Positions 35,335 through 44,219 of a DNA stretch of 53,161 bases are shown here, piece after piece; the stretch's first letter is position 1; every line of letters starts with the position of its first letter. The position numbers and the translations under genes were made by a program. The stretch comes from an uncultured Opitutia bacterium (GTDB lineage Bacteria; Verrucomicrobiota; Verrucomicrobiia; Opitutales; UBA953), in the NCBI GenBank assembly GCA_903909465.1, contig CAIVVQ010000073.1, positions 1 to 53,161 of the forward strand, in the 5' to 3' direction. The notes beneath the pieces were generated by a model. It saw only the letters and a list, made by a program, of their open reading frames with translations, was not told the DNA's origin and made no database searches.

Positions 35335-36525
35335 GTGATTATCGCCTACATACTTACCGCGCCCCAAATGGCTGGGTTTCTTCGTGGACAGATTTCTGCC
35401 CTAAGGGCATCGGGCTTTGTGCCGACGATTTTTTCCCCTGAGGCTACAGCACAAATTAAACAAATCGCTCATGAAGAAGGGGCTGCACTCGTTATTGTGA
35501 AAATGCGAAGGAGCATCTCACCTTGGCACGACCTTGTGAGCACCCTTCAATTGACTCATCAACTTTGGAGGTTGAAACCCGAGGTGGTAGTGACGATTGG
35601 TCCAAAGGCCGGTTTGCTTGGCGGAGTTGCCAGCTGCATCATCGGTGTGCCCTGTCGTATTCAAACAAAGTGGGGGATCCGACTTGAGACGACCACCGGG
35701 CTACTTCGCAGGGTGCTCACGGTTGCTGATAAAATTGCGGGGGCGTGTGCACACCTAATTTTATGCGACAGTCTGAGCGGGAAACAACGAACCGCAGAAC
35801 TTGGCCTCGCTCCAGCGCACAAAATTCGGGTGGTGGCCAACGGCTCGGCGAACGGTATTAACACTAAGCGCTTTGCGATTAACCCGGCGAATCAGGCAGC
35901 CGCCAGCGCGTTTCGTGCTGAATTAGGCATATCAAGTACGGCTCCGCTGGTTGGTTTTGTGGGCAGGCTTAATTTAGATAAAGGATTAATTGAACTCCGT
36001 GAAGCTTGGGCGTTGATTGTCGCCCAACGGCCCGATGCCACCCTCGCAATTATCGGCGAAGACGAATGTAAAAGCACCGAAGAAAAACTAGCGCTGGCGC
36101 AATTGAAACAATCACTTGGGGTGAAAATTTTAGGGCCGCGCACCGGCGTTGAAGGACTTTTTATGGCGATGGACGTTTTCCTGATGCCGTCACACCGCGA
36201 GGGTTTTGGCGTGGTAGTCTTAGAGGCCGCTGCCATGGAAGTTCCCACCGTTGGCTTCAATGTAACCGGCATGAAGGATTCAGTGCTCAATCATACCACG
36301 GGGGTGTTAGTCGAGCTGGGAGATGTCAAAGGACTTGCTCGCGCGACCCTGACCTACCTCGGCGATGTTCAGTTAAAGAAACAACACGGTCAAAAAGGTC
36401 GGCAGCGCGTTGAGGCCGACTTCCGGCCAGCGACTGTTTGGCGGGGATACTTTGAAACTTACCGCGACCTAGCCGAGGCGCGAAACTTGGACACTCGCCG
36501 CCTGAAATGGAATCCCCCTACATGA
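35335..36525 (+). CDS. GT4-family glycosyltransferase
   Basis: A 396-residue GT-B enzyme starting at GTG 35335. N-terminal half: LTAPQMAGFLRGQISAL, VVTIGPKAGLLGGVAS; C-terminal half: VGFVGRLNLDKGL, and E-x7-E as REGFGVVVLEAA. The first part resembles PglA/WbcN-type transferases that act on undecaprenyl-linked amino sugars (second sugar of a repeat), which fits a PglC-like initiation enzyme in the window. The next gene overlaps its stop by four bases. Donor is not predictable. Confidence 0.92.
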   Translation: MIIAYILTAPQMAGFLRGQISALRASGFVPTIFSPEATAQIKQIAHEEGAALVIVKMRRSISPWHDLVSTLQLTHQLWRLKPEVVVTIGPKAGLLGGVASCIIGVPCRIQTKWGIRLETTTGLLRRVLTVADKIAGACAHLILCDSLSGKQRTAELGLAPAHKIRVVANGSANGINTKRFAINPANQAAASAFRAELGISSTAPLVGFVGRLNLDKGLIELREAWALIVAQRPDATLAIIGEDECKSTEEKLALAQLKQSLGVKILGPRTGVEGLFMAMDVFLMPSHREGFGVVVLEAAAMEVPTVGFNVTGMKDSVLNHTTGVLVELGDVKGLARATLTYLGDVQLKKQHGQKGRQRVEADFRPATVWRGYFETYRDLAEARNLDTRRLKWNPPT

Positions 36526-37325
36526 GTAAACCGCCCGCTGTTTCGATTTTAATGGGCATCTATAATTGCGCGCCAACTTTGGCGGAAGCAATTGAGTCGA
36601 TTCAAGCGCAGACTTTTACCGACTGGGAGTTTGTCATTTGTGATGACGGCTCAAAAGACGCAAGCTGGGCGGTAAGTACAGGTTACGCCCGCCATGACCC
36701 ACGAATTAAAGTTCTCAAAAACTCAAAAAATATTGGGCTCGCCCGTACCTTAGATTACTGCGCTTCGGTCGCTCGCGGTAAATATTTTGCCCGCATGGAT
36801 GGCGACGACCGCTGCGACTCGATGCGACTAGAGAAGTTATTTGCCGCACTCGAAGCCCACCCTGAAGTCGCCGTGGTCAGCTCTTGGATGAGCATGTTTG
36901 ATGATCAAGGCACTTGGGGGGTTGTCCGGACTAAAGCACATCCAACGGCGGCTGACTTCGCTAACGGCTCCCCCATTTGCCACGCCCCTTGCATGATGCG
37001 GCGCTCTGCCTTCGAGGCCGCGGGGGGTTACGGTAGTCAACCTTGGGTGATTCGGGCGGAAGATTATTACTTATGGTTCCGTTTTTATGCTAAAGGCTTT
37101 TCCGCACTTAACTTACAAGAACCGCTTTATTACATGCGTGACGATCGAGCCGCTAAAGCTCGCCGAACATTTAAATCGCGCATCAACGAGACAATTGTGC
37201 GCTGGAAAGGCTTTGGCCTGCTTCACTTCCCTGTCTGGAAAAGGCTTTGGGCGATTCGCCCACTTTTAGTCTGGGCAATTCCATCTTGGATTTACGAACG
37301 ACTACGCAAAAGGAGCCGACAGTAG
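36522..37325 (+). CDS. GT2-family glycosyltransferase
   Basis: The 267-residue product starts at ATG 36522, which overlaps the previous stop as ATGA; an ATG five codons upstream is less likely. AVSILMGIYNCAPTLAEAI, VICDDGSKDAS and FARMDGDDRCD are the GT2 nucleotide- and metal-binding motifs, and WVIRAEDYYLWFR is the ED-type catalytic-base block. It is the last gene of the plus-strand unit and converges with the GT4 gene one base away. Confidence 0.93.
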   Translation: MSKPPAVSILMGIYNCAPTLAEAIESIQAQTFTDWEFVICDDGSKDASWAVSTGYARHDPRIKVLKNSKNIGLARTLDYCASVARGKYFARMDGDDRCDSMRLEKLFAALEAHPEVAVVSSWMSMFDDQGTWGVVRTKAHPTAADFANGSPICHAPCMMRRSAFEAAGGYGSQPWVIRAEDYYLWFRFYAKGFSALNLQEPLYYMRDDRAAKARRTFKSRINETIVRWKGFGLLHFPVWKRLWAIRPLLVWAIPSWIYERLRKRSRQ

Positions 37326-37326
37326 C

Positions 37327-38529
37327 TCAGGGAATGAGTGCTAAAACTTTTTGGGCTTCACTGAGGTTGCCATAATCACGACTCGCCGCCGTGGCCGCCA
37401 GTCGATTGCGGAGTTCGACATCACGAGATAGTAGCGTAATCGCCCCTACGAGGCCATCGACACCGGCTGAAGCAATGTAGCCATCCACATTGTGTTCAAG
37501 TTGGCTACTGGCGGTGGAGAAATTCGAGATAAGCACAGCCTTACCAAGCATTTGGGCTTCGCGGACAGCAACCGCCTTTCCTTCATAGCGGGAGGGTTGG
37601 ACATATAGATCGCAAGCTTTCATGTATGGATAAGGATTGGTGCGCTTGCCGAGTAGAATGAAATTATCACCGAGGCGCTGTTCGGCAATTATTCGACGCA
37701 ACATGGGCTCGTCAGGTCCGTAGCCCATAATATACCACCGCACCTTCACGCCACTATCGAGTAACTTTCGGCAAGCCAGAGCGGCGAGTTCGAATGCTTT
37801 TTGGTGTGTGTATCGTCCGGCCGAACATAGTACCAAAGTCTGGTCATCTTTTATCATATCCGAAGGCGGGTAATTAATAAGCGCCTGGGTGCGTACGAAA
37901 TTGGGGGCTAATAAGTTTTCGATGACGACAAGTTTTGGCTTTTGCTCTATAAAAACTTTCCCGAACGAGGTTGCGACATCTGGAGAGACGGCGACGATTA
38001 CATCCATCGCGGCCCATGCCGGCTGCTCGACGGCAAGGTTAACGCCCGACTCAACGGCGGTATAGTCAGTATGAATCCACCCAACCTTACGTCGGGCGTT
38101 AACCTTCCGCCAGACGGTGTCGTGAGGCGTAAGAAACCCAATGGCTAAATCATACGCACCGGGGATTTGTGGCAAAAACAGCTGGGCGTAAGCATGTGAG
38201 CGCGACAGGAGGAATCCGGGAGTCATTCCCAGTTTCAACATTAGCTCTGAGACCATTCTTGCGGTTAGGCGAGCGAATCCAATCAGCGGATTGCGGAAAA
38301 AAAGCGCGCGCGACTGTGGCCCGTCGAGACGGGCGTATTCGGGAGCTTCGGGAAGCAGCCTTACCCACTTAGGAATCATGGGCAGAAACTCACCTTTATG
38401 CTCGTACAGAAAAATGGTTACTTCGCAGCGAGCAGGGTCCAGCGACTCCAGTAAGCCGATCAGGCTTCGCTCCACCCCGCCAATTTCCATGGCGTGCGTG
38501 ACGATTAAGATTCGGGGCTTTTTGGTCAT
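37327..38529 (-). CDS. GT4-family glycosyltransferase
   Basis: A 400-residue GT-B enzyme. It starts RILIVTHAMEIGGVERSLIGLLE, whose GGVE is the family's acceptor-side loop; VLCSAGRYTHQKAFEL is the donor-domain start and PSRYEGKAVAVREAQMLG the E-x7-E motif. It is the last gene in the long minus-strand operon that begins near 50 kb, and its start overlaps the GT32 stop by four bases. The gene would act on the cytosolic face. Donor unknown. Confidence 0.93.
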   Translation of the reverse strand: MTKKPRILIVTHAMEIGGVERSLIGLLESLDPARCEVTIFLYEHKGEFLPMIPKWVRLLPEAPEYARLDGPQSRALFFRNPLIGFARLTARMVSELMLKLGMTPGFLLSRSHAYAQLFLPQIPGAYDLAIGFLTPHDTVWRKVNARRKVGWIHTDYTAVESGVNLAVEQPAWAAMDVIVAVSPDVATSFGKVFIEQKPKLVVIENLLAPNFVRTQALINYPPSDMIKDDQTLVLCSAGRYTHQKAFELAALACRKLLDSGVKVRWYIMGYGPDEPMLRRIIAEQRLGDNFILLGKRTNPYPYMKACDLYVQPSRYEGKAVAVREAQMLGKAVLISNFSTASSQLEHNVDGYIASAGVDGLVGAITLLSRDVELRNRLAATAASRDYGNLSEAQKVLALIP

Positions 38530-39239
38530 GCTTTAGAATTGGAAAAGTTTTTAAGTTTTCCGATAATTTTGGCAATAAATTGTCTGAGCTTTTTGCGCCA
38601 ACGCATCCCGGGGCTTGCCCATGAATGTTGATAGTGGTGGACGGCGACTGTGCTTGGATTGCGGTAATCGATATGCTGAATGTAATCTAAAGGCGAAAAG
38701 ACCTGCATCGGGTAAACCGTTGCCTGATCCGACAAGGTCTGCTTTTGGCCATTGCGCAACAAGCCGCGCGATTCCAAGAGCCTATTAACTACCCTCACGT
38801 TGGTCGTTTGATCAATTGTCCCGTCGTGACGTAGAAAATGTCGTTCCTGATATTGTTTAAGGTAATCTCCAATCAGTGAATAGGCGGGAGCGCACCCAAT
38901 CGTACTGGTGGCAACATACTCGTTGGCCTCAAAACCCCAGAAGGCAACGTGATGAAGAAAAGGGTCTAGACGACCCACTAATTCAACATCGCAATCAAGG
39001 TAAACTCCGCCCATTTGCCACAAGGCGAGGCCTCGTGCGTAATCACTAACAAAAGCGAATTTGCGCTGAGCGTACGCTTCACGAACATAGTCGCAAACGT
39101 TGATGTCAAAATTCGTTTCGTTCCACTCTATGATTTCAAAGTCTGGATGCAGCTGGCGCCAGCCTTCGATATTTTTTAAGACATCAACAGGCTTGGGACC
39201 ACGGCCGAACCAGCAGTAATGGATAATTCGTGGTATCAC
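38526..39239 (-). CDS. GT32-like glycosyltransferase (DXD sugar-binding type)
   Basis: A 237-residue protein with IPRIIHYCWFGRGPKP at the start and SDYARGLALWQMGGVYLDCD in the middle; the latter contains the Y-x-D-x-D metal site of the Gly_transf_sug/GT32 family (capsular and OCH1-like enzymes). The size is normal for bacterial members. It ends inside the start of the GT4 gene and begins eight bases after the pyruvyl transferase. These enzymes often use UDP-Gal, UDP-GalNAc or GDP-Man, but no donor can be assigned. Confidence 0.93.
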   Translation of the reverse strand: MIPRIIHYCWFGRGPKPVDVLKNIEGWRQLHPDFEIIEWNETNFDINVCDYVREAYAQRKFAFVSDYARGLALWQMGGVYLDCDVELVGRLDPFLHHVAFWGFEANEYVATSTIGCAPAYSLIGDYLKQYQERHFLRHDGTIDQTTNVRVVNRLLESRGLLRNGQKQTLSDQATVYPMQVFSPLDYIQHIDYRNPSTVAVHHYQHSWASPGMRWRKKLRQFIAKIIGKLKNFSNSKA

Positions 39240-39247
39240 GGGTAGGT

Positions 39248-40213
39248 TTACCGAATCACGAAACCCTCGCAGGCAGCGCGAAGCTTGGCTGCTAATGGCT
39301 CATGCACGGTCAAATTTTTCGGGACAAAACTGCCATCAATCCGCCCCTTGAGTCCAAAGTTATTGGTCATGCTACCATCTGGAGCGATATCGATACGGTT
39401 AAAAAGTTCGAGCAAGCCATCAAAACGACAGGAGTCGACGTAGTCATCAAACGCATTGATAAAAATAACTGGCACGCCCATCGCTAAACACGGCAAGGCA
39501 CAATGGATCCGAGAAGTAACCACTAATTTTGCATCTGCATAATCACGTAAATAACTTTCCGCCCGCGTAAATTGTGCTTCCACAGTTACACCGGCAGAGG
39601 GCAATACGTGTCTCTTATGCTGCGCGCTTTTATGAAAATCGGGCGCAAAAATCTGCTTAAGTATGCGTTGTTTCTTGAGAATGCGCGCGGGCTCACCTTT
39701 ACGTAATCCGCGCAAGAAACGCTTCGGCGAGGCAAATAAATCGGGTAGGTCGGGGAAATTAAAGAGGGGGTCTACGATGTAACACTTTTCGCGGGTCGGG
39801 TTAGGATTACGGTAGCCACTTAAAGTCAGCGTTAGGCAGCCAGAAAAATAAGCGGCGATGCCGTGCGATTCTAAAACTCTGACCGTGTGACGATCGCGGC
39901 AACCAATCGGAGCGTGTTGTTTTAAATAGTTAATGCCTTTTTCGCTCAACATTCGGTCGGCCGCCGAGCTGTTTAAGTGAAACGAAACAAACAGCGGCTT
40001 GATTGCGGGTGATGGCACCCAGTTGCTGGGGTTGTGCGTGAACCAGCCGTTAAGGATGAGTTGCGTTTCGGGGCCGCTGAAATCGGCCATGGCCTCGCGA
40101 TTAACGAAGCTATCTACCTTCGGCAGGTACTGACGGGCAGCTAAACTTTGCACGTTGTCCCCCAGGTTATAAGTACCATGGGTCGGGGTGTAAGTGAGAA
40201 GTCCGTGTTGCAT
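39248..40213 (-). CDS. Polysaccharide pyruvyl transferase family protein
   Basis: A 321-residue GT-B-like protein of the PF04230/CsaB type, which moves pyruvate from PEP onto sugars to form ketals. It begins LLTYTPTHGTYNLGDNVQSLAAR, continues with PIGCRDRHTVRVLESHGI and ends with the conserved VVTSRIHCALPCLAMG block whose R-x-H-C region is the family hallmark. Such ketals make glycans acidic. Some members of this family are not pyruvyl transferases, so function is likely but not certain. Confidence 0.9.
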   Translation of the reverse strand: MQHGLLTYTPTHGTYNLGDNVQSLAARQYLPKVDSFVNREAMADFSGPETQLILNGWFTHNPSNWVPSPAIKPLFVSFHLNSSAADRMLSEKGINYLKQHAPIGCRDRHTVRVLESHGIAAYFSGCLTLTLSGYRNPNPTREKCYIVDPLFNFPDLPDLFASPKRFLRGLRKGEPARILKKQRILKQIFAPDFHKSAQHKRHVLPSAGVTVEAQFTRAESYLRDYADAKLVVTSRIHCALPCLAMGVPVIFINAFDDYVDSCRFDGLLELFNRIDIAPDGSMTNNFGLKGRIDGSFVPKNLTVHEPLAAKLRAACEGFVIR

Positions 40214-40217
40214 AAAA

Positions 40218-41510
40218 TCATTTAAGACGACGCAGGAGGCGCACCAAGCCGCGCCCTGCGTTATAAAAACGAGGGAAGCGAACGCAAATGATAAATTTCC
40301 ATCGAGCTAAATGGTCACGCCAAGGACGATGGTTACGCTCGAGGGCCCGATTAATTTCGCCGTCGGCCAGCCGCTTTAAGAAGTTTACCTCACTATCCCG
40401 ATCGGTGAGCACGAAAAAGTTTTCGTTCTTAAGGGCGAGACTGGCGGCCCGAGAAATCTCTTCCCAGAAAACCCTTAATCCTGCCGAGGCGCGAATCGTG
40501 GACAGGCGGGTAAATAATTGTGGGTAAGTTTCGGCGGTGAAGGGAAAGCCAAACGACCGCGGATCCACTCCAGCCAGAATTAAATTCATCATAGTGCGGT
40601 AACATTTTTCACAGCGACCACAGTTGCCATCGCGGGCGACCTCCGAATAGCAGACCCGAAGTTGAATGGATTCCTGGCGTTGCTGACAAAATGCAGCAAT
40701 TACTTCGGCCTTAGCCTGGCGACTCAGTTCGGCAGCGTCATGCACAACACTGAGCCCCCCCCACTTAATTTTCTCGTCGGCGGATTGAGTTGAACCCCAA
40801 ACCATCGGTACGTTATAGGATGAAGCAATGTAAGCTAAAGAGGCCCGGCGAATAAAGGATAGCGGGGCCAGTAATCCCAGTAGCCCGGGCCCATGCTGCA
40901 CCTTGCCCCACCAACCAAAAACCAAGGATGCTTCTACATTATCGTTATAAAATGTGCGCATGTTAGCCGTAATAGCTAAGTGGGGCAAACGACCCGAAAA
41001 AGGCTCAGTTTTAATGTGGTTAAGACAACGATGCCATTGGGTAGTATCGGTGATTTCAATGTCAGCCCCTAGAATTGTTACTAAATCTAGGTTTTCGCTA
41101 TGGTGGCGAATCAGCGTGGTGTAAGCGTCCATCCCACCACTAAAAAGCATCAATGATTTTGTGGCTGGCCAACTAATGGGGGCACTTCTTGGCGCCACCA
41201 AAACTCCAGTCAGCGGGTATCGCGGGTACATCCGCTGAAACTCTGCGCGTAGTTGCACAAGTGAGTCGGCAAAAGTTGCGTCAACCTCAGGTACTACCAA
41301 GTCAAACTTACCAAACCAGGCGAGGGTGATAAAGTTAGCGACAAATGGAATGATAGCGATGCCTGGCGGGCAGCTTGAAATGTCGTGATCGTAACGAACA
41401 AAAAAAGTTTCGTTAGGATTTAAAAACTTTTTCGCTGAACCAGTGGCAGTATAGTGGTAATCAATCCGTCGCCCGTTTTCTGAAAGTGTATAATTCCTTA
41501 AGGTAATCAT
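40218..41510 (-). CDS. QueC-like PP-loop ATPase domain protein
   Basis: A 430-residue protein of unfamiliar type. LMLFSGGMDAYTTLIRHH is a PP-loop (SGGxD) as in QueC/ThiI-type N-type ATP pyrophosphatases, and the C-terminal half has VCYSEVARDGNCGRCEKCYR, the four-cysteine zinc motif layout of QueC. An N-terminal extension of about 140 residues precedes the PP-loop. No queuosine genes are nearby. It sits between the pyruvyl transferase and the flippase, overlapping the latter by four bases, so it belongs to glycan synthesis. It might activate a carboxylate or sugar by adenylation, for amidation or thiolation; this is a guess. Confidence 0.75.
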   Translation of the reverse strand: MITLRNYTLSENGRRIDYHYTATGSAKKFLNPNETFFVRYDHDISSCPPGIAIIPFVANFITLAWFGKFDLVVPEVDATFADSLVQLRAEFQRMYPRYPLTGVLVAPRSAPISWPATKSLMLFSGGMDAYTTLIRHHSENLDLVTILGADIEITDTTQWHRCLNHIKTEPFSGRLPHLAITANMRTFYNDNVEASLVFGWWGKVQHGPGLLGLLAPLSFIRRASLAYIASSYNVPMVWGSTQSADEKIKWGGLSVVHDAAELSRQAKAEVIAAFCQQRQESIQLRVCYSEVARDGNCGRCEKCYRTMMNLILAGVDPRSFGFPFTAETYPQLFTRLSTIRASAGLRVFWEEISRAASLALKNENFFVLTDRDSEVNFLKRLADGEINRALERNHRPWRDHLARWKFIICVRFPRFYNAGRGLVRLLRRLK

Positions 41511-43015
41511 TGGCGAATTTTATTTAAGAACGACCAACCCATTAATTGCGTTAGAAAGTAAAGGCATGCGACCGAAGCTCCCGTAGCTAACACGAGGCCG
41601 ATTGACACCCGCATCCATGCTGATCCGACGAATGCGTGATTAAGCCAAAGGCCGATTAGCACCAGCGAGGACCAGAGCACGAGGAGCTTATTAGAGAGCG
41701 AAACCGACTGTCCCACCAGCGCGGGCAACACCATCGCTAAAACAATGCCCGAGCCAAGGTGGAGTGCGGTAAAGGCCCAACCGCATCCGATTAGTCCCAG
41801 CCGACTTGCGAAGAAGCTGATGAGTGCAAAACCCACCAGGGCCGAAATGACTTCCACCACAAAAATAGTTTTGCCCCTGCCCTTCGCCAATAAGGCCAGG
41901 CGCAGTGGCGCCGCCATGATGCGTCCGAGCACGCCGATAATCATGATACGCAGGACTTCAGCCGAAGGAGAGAAAGCAGACGAATAGAGCAGCGAAGTTG
42001 CCTGCTGTGACAAGACTGCCAGCCAGGCCAAAGCGGGGATCGAAAGCAGCAATGCGATACGTAACTGGGCGTTCATCTCTAGATTGAATCGCTCTGGCTC
42101 ATCCGCGTGGGCCACCAGTTTAGGGTAATAATCCGCTGACATGGCCGCCAAAACAAAAGTGACGGTGAAGCCAGCCAGAGAGAATGCGGCTTGATATTGG
42201 CCAACAGCGTCCAACCCTAAGTAGCGCAGGAGAATCACGCGTTCGACGTAAGGACTAAAAGTGCCGACTAGACCCGAAAGCATAATAGGCAGACCAAAAA
42301 CGATTAGTAATCGCGCCTCGGCTCGACTATCAGCGATGGAGCACGGCGCATCAGGAATCGGCACGCGCCGCGAAAACCACCAAGTGACGACTAAGGTGGC
42401 AGCGTAACTAAAAATCACCGCCAGCGCGATACCCGTCATGCCTAACCAATAGTAACAAGGTATTGCGATCAGCACTCCGGCAAAAGCCGAGCCGACGCTG
42501 ATGCGCATGTAATCGACCACTCGTCGCATGCCTTGAATAATACAACCCTGCCCAGTATAAAGTGCACGAAAGAGCACCGCTAAACCCAGACATGCAATGG
42601 GCCAAATGTATTTCGGTGCCTCACTCTCCCCAAAAGTCAGTCGAGCAATGACTCCACTCGTGAGAAGCATGAAGGCTGCTCCCGCCAAACCACTAATCCA
42701 AACGGTTCGACGTAGCGTTTGAACAATTCTTGATAGCCTTTGATCGTCGCCCGACGATGCGCTCGCTGCAATTTGCCGAATGCCGCTCGTGCCTAAGCCC
42801 AAACTAAAAGCCGCACCCACAACCTCGATGAGCTGCGTAAAAATTCCGGCTAAAGCGATGCCCGCCGGCCCAAGCCAAACGGCGATAAACTTATTACGCA
42901 CTAAACCGATCGCCATGTTCGCCAATGCTCCGCCCCCAACCAGCACGGTCTTGCGGAAGATATCAAAGAAATCAGGGGAGCCAGGTCCGGCGTCCTGCTT
43001 AATGGTTTCTGACAT
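41507..43015 (-). CDS. wzx: Wzx-type oligosaccharide flippase
   Basis: A 502-residue membrane protein with about 12-14 hydrophobic segments, in the MATE/MOP-like polysaccharide exporter family. The N-terminus VLVGGGALANMAIGLVRNKFIAVWLGPAGIALAG is typical of Wzx/RfbX proteins; basic residues cluster between helices. It would move undecaprenyl-linked repeats from the cytosol to the periplasm, upstream of the EpsG-type polymerase. It follows the heparinase-like gene by five bases and overlaps the QueC-like gene. Sequence is variable in this family, so call rests on topology and context. Confidence 0.92.
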   Translation of the reverse strand: MSETIKQDAGPGSPDFFDIFRKTVLVGGGALANMAIGLVRNKFIAVWLGPAGIALAGIFTQLIEVVGAAFSLGLGTSGIRQIAASASSGDDQRLSRIVQTLRRTVWISGLAGAAFMLLTSGVIARLTFGESEAPKYIWPIACLGLAVLFRALYTGQGCIIQGMRRVVDYMRISVGSAFAGVLIAIPCYYWLGMTGIALAVIFSYAATLVVTWWFSRRVPIPDAPCSIADSRAEARLLIVFGLPIMLSGLVGTFSPYVERVILLRYLGLDAVGQYQAAFSLAGFTVTFVLAAMSADYYPKLVAHADEPERFNLEMNAQLRIALLLSIPALAWLAVLSQQATSLLYSSAFSPSAEVLRIMIIGVLGRIMAAPLRLALLAKGRGKTIFVVEVISALVGFALISFFASRLGLIGCGWAFTALHLGSGIVLAMVLPALVGQSVSLSNKLLVLWSSLVLIGLWLNHAFVGSAWMRVSIGLVLATGASVACLYFLTQLMGWSFLNKIRQ

Positions 43016-43020
43016 TTAGA

Positions 43021-44214
43021 TTAGCAGGTGACTGCCGACGCACATTGAGGGCCGACGGTGAGGATTGCGGCCTCATCCCGGGGGCCTGCATCCATTCGCG
43101 TTCCAGTAAAAAGAATTTGTGCGGCTCCAAGAGTTGGGCGTACATCACTATATAAACAACCCGACAGAGAAAAGAGCGGAGTAAGCGGCGCGTGTTTTAT
43201 CGGGCGATGGATTAGTTTATTAATAATCGCCCGCATTCTGAGATGCAGCGACCCTGGCAGGCTTTCTCTTTCATTCTCACGCCGCAGAATAATTTCTGCC
43301 CAGGTATAAATTTCTAAAACTAAAAGCGGGTTGCTCATTGTGCCATCGGTGAGTTGGCCGGCGCTAGAAATTATTTTTCGGCCACGATTAATTAAGCATT
43401 CCAAGCCCTCTGATCGCCAGACGTCGGCTTGAGGTAATTGGGGCCAAAGCGCTCCAGCGGTAAATAACGCCAGTGAAACAGTGAGCCCCTTGCATGCAGA
43501 ATGTGTATACGAATAGTCGTGTGTTAATTCTAAGCGTTTGGCTGAAACTAGAATGAGGCGCGCGGCGCCTGCGAGTCGCTCATCAGAGGCGGAAGAATGA
43601 AAGCAAAAAGCTTGGGCGGCAAAAGTTACCGCCAAGATGCGCCGAGCAATGGCTTCATCGCTTACCCACTGCGGACCAAGGTTGGGAGGGTTTTTCTCCA
43701 TCCAATCTTCTAATAAACTCCAGAATGCTTCAGCGTGCGCGTCATCGCCACTGACGATCCAGGCGCGCACCAGGGGATAGGCCCAATTAAACTGGGAGGC
43801 CTCATTTATTGCCGACGCGGTCGAATCAACATCCGCGGAAACCTTCGACCAATGCATGCCGGCGCTCTCCTGTTGATTACGATTCCAATCAACCGGGAAG
43901 CCCAAGTTAATAAATTGGTTATTCGCTAAACGGAATTGGCCCACCGCAATTGCTTTGGCCTCTGCTTCAGGAGAACACCCAAGCGTAACCGAAAATTGCT
44001 CAAGGTGTGGCGCCAGGTATTGACGCTCGAGCAGTGCAATCGGCAGGCGAGGCGCCTTAGACTGCCACTTGGCAATAAAATCGGCCTGCTCACCTGGCAG
44101 TGGCGGAATAAGTGACCAGGGTTGGGTCGGGGACTGACGATCAAAAATACCGACGGCGCGCTTGCACTCAAACCAAGCGTTTGAAATCAGTTGGCCTGCG
44201 CTAATGATCGTCAT
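43021..44214 (-). CDS. Heparinase II/III-like protein, N-domain only, eroded active site
   Basis: A 397-residue protein matching the alpha/alpha toroid half of heparinase II/III enzymes: FINLGFPVDWNRNQQES, HWSKVSADVDS, FNWAYPLVRAWIVSGDDAHAE and WMEKNPPNLGPQW occur in order. The catalytic region is altered: the expected NNH around the YSYTHSACKG position is replaced, and the usual S-P-x-Y-H block after the DG motif reads DGTMSNPLLVLEI. The C-terminal beta-sandwich (GHGHAD metal site) is absent; the frame ends five bases before wzx. No signal peptide. It is likely a binding or scaffold pseudoenzyme, or inactive. Confidence 0.8.
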   Translation of the reverse strand: MTIISAGQLISNAWFECKRAVGIFDRQSPTQPWSLIPPLPGEQADFIAKWQSKAPRLPIALLERQYLAPHLEQFSVTLGCSPEAEAKAIAVGQFRLANNQFINLGFPVDWNRNQQESAGMHWSKVSADVDSTASAINEASQFNWAYPLVRAWIVSGDDAHAEAFWSLLEDWMEKNPPNLGPQWVSDEAIARRILAVTFAAQAFCFHSSASDERLAGAARLILVSAKRLELTHDYSYTHSACKGLTVSLALFTAGALWPQLPQADVWRSEGLECLINRGRKIISSAGQLTDGTMSNPLLVLEIYTWAEIILRRENERESLPGSLHLRMRAIINKLIHRPIKHAPLTPLFSLSGCLYSDVRPTLGAAQILFTGTRMDAGPRDEAAILTVGPQCASAVTC

Positions 44215-44219
44215 GGAGG

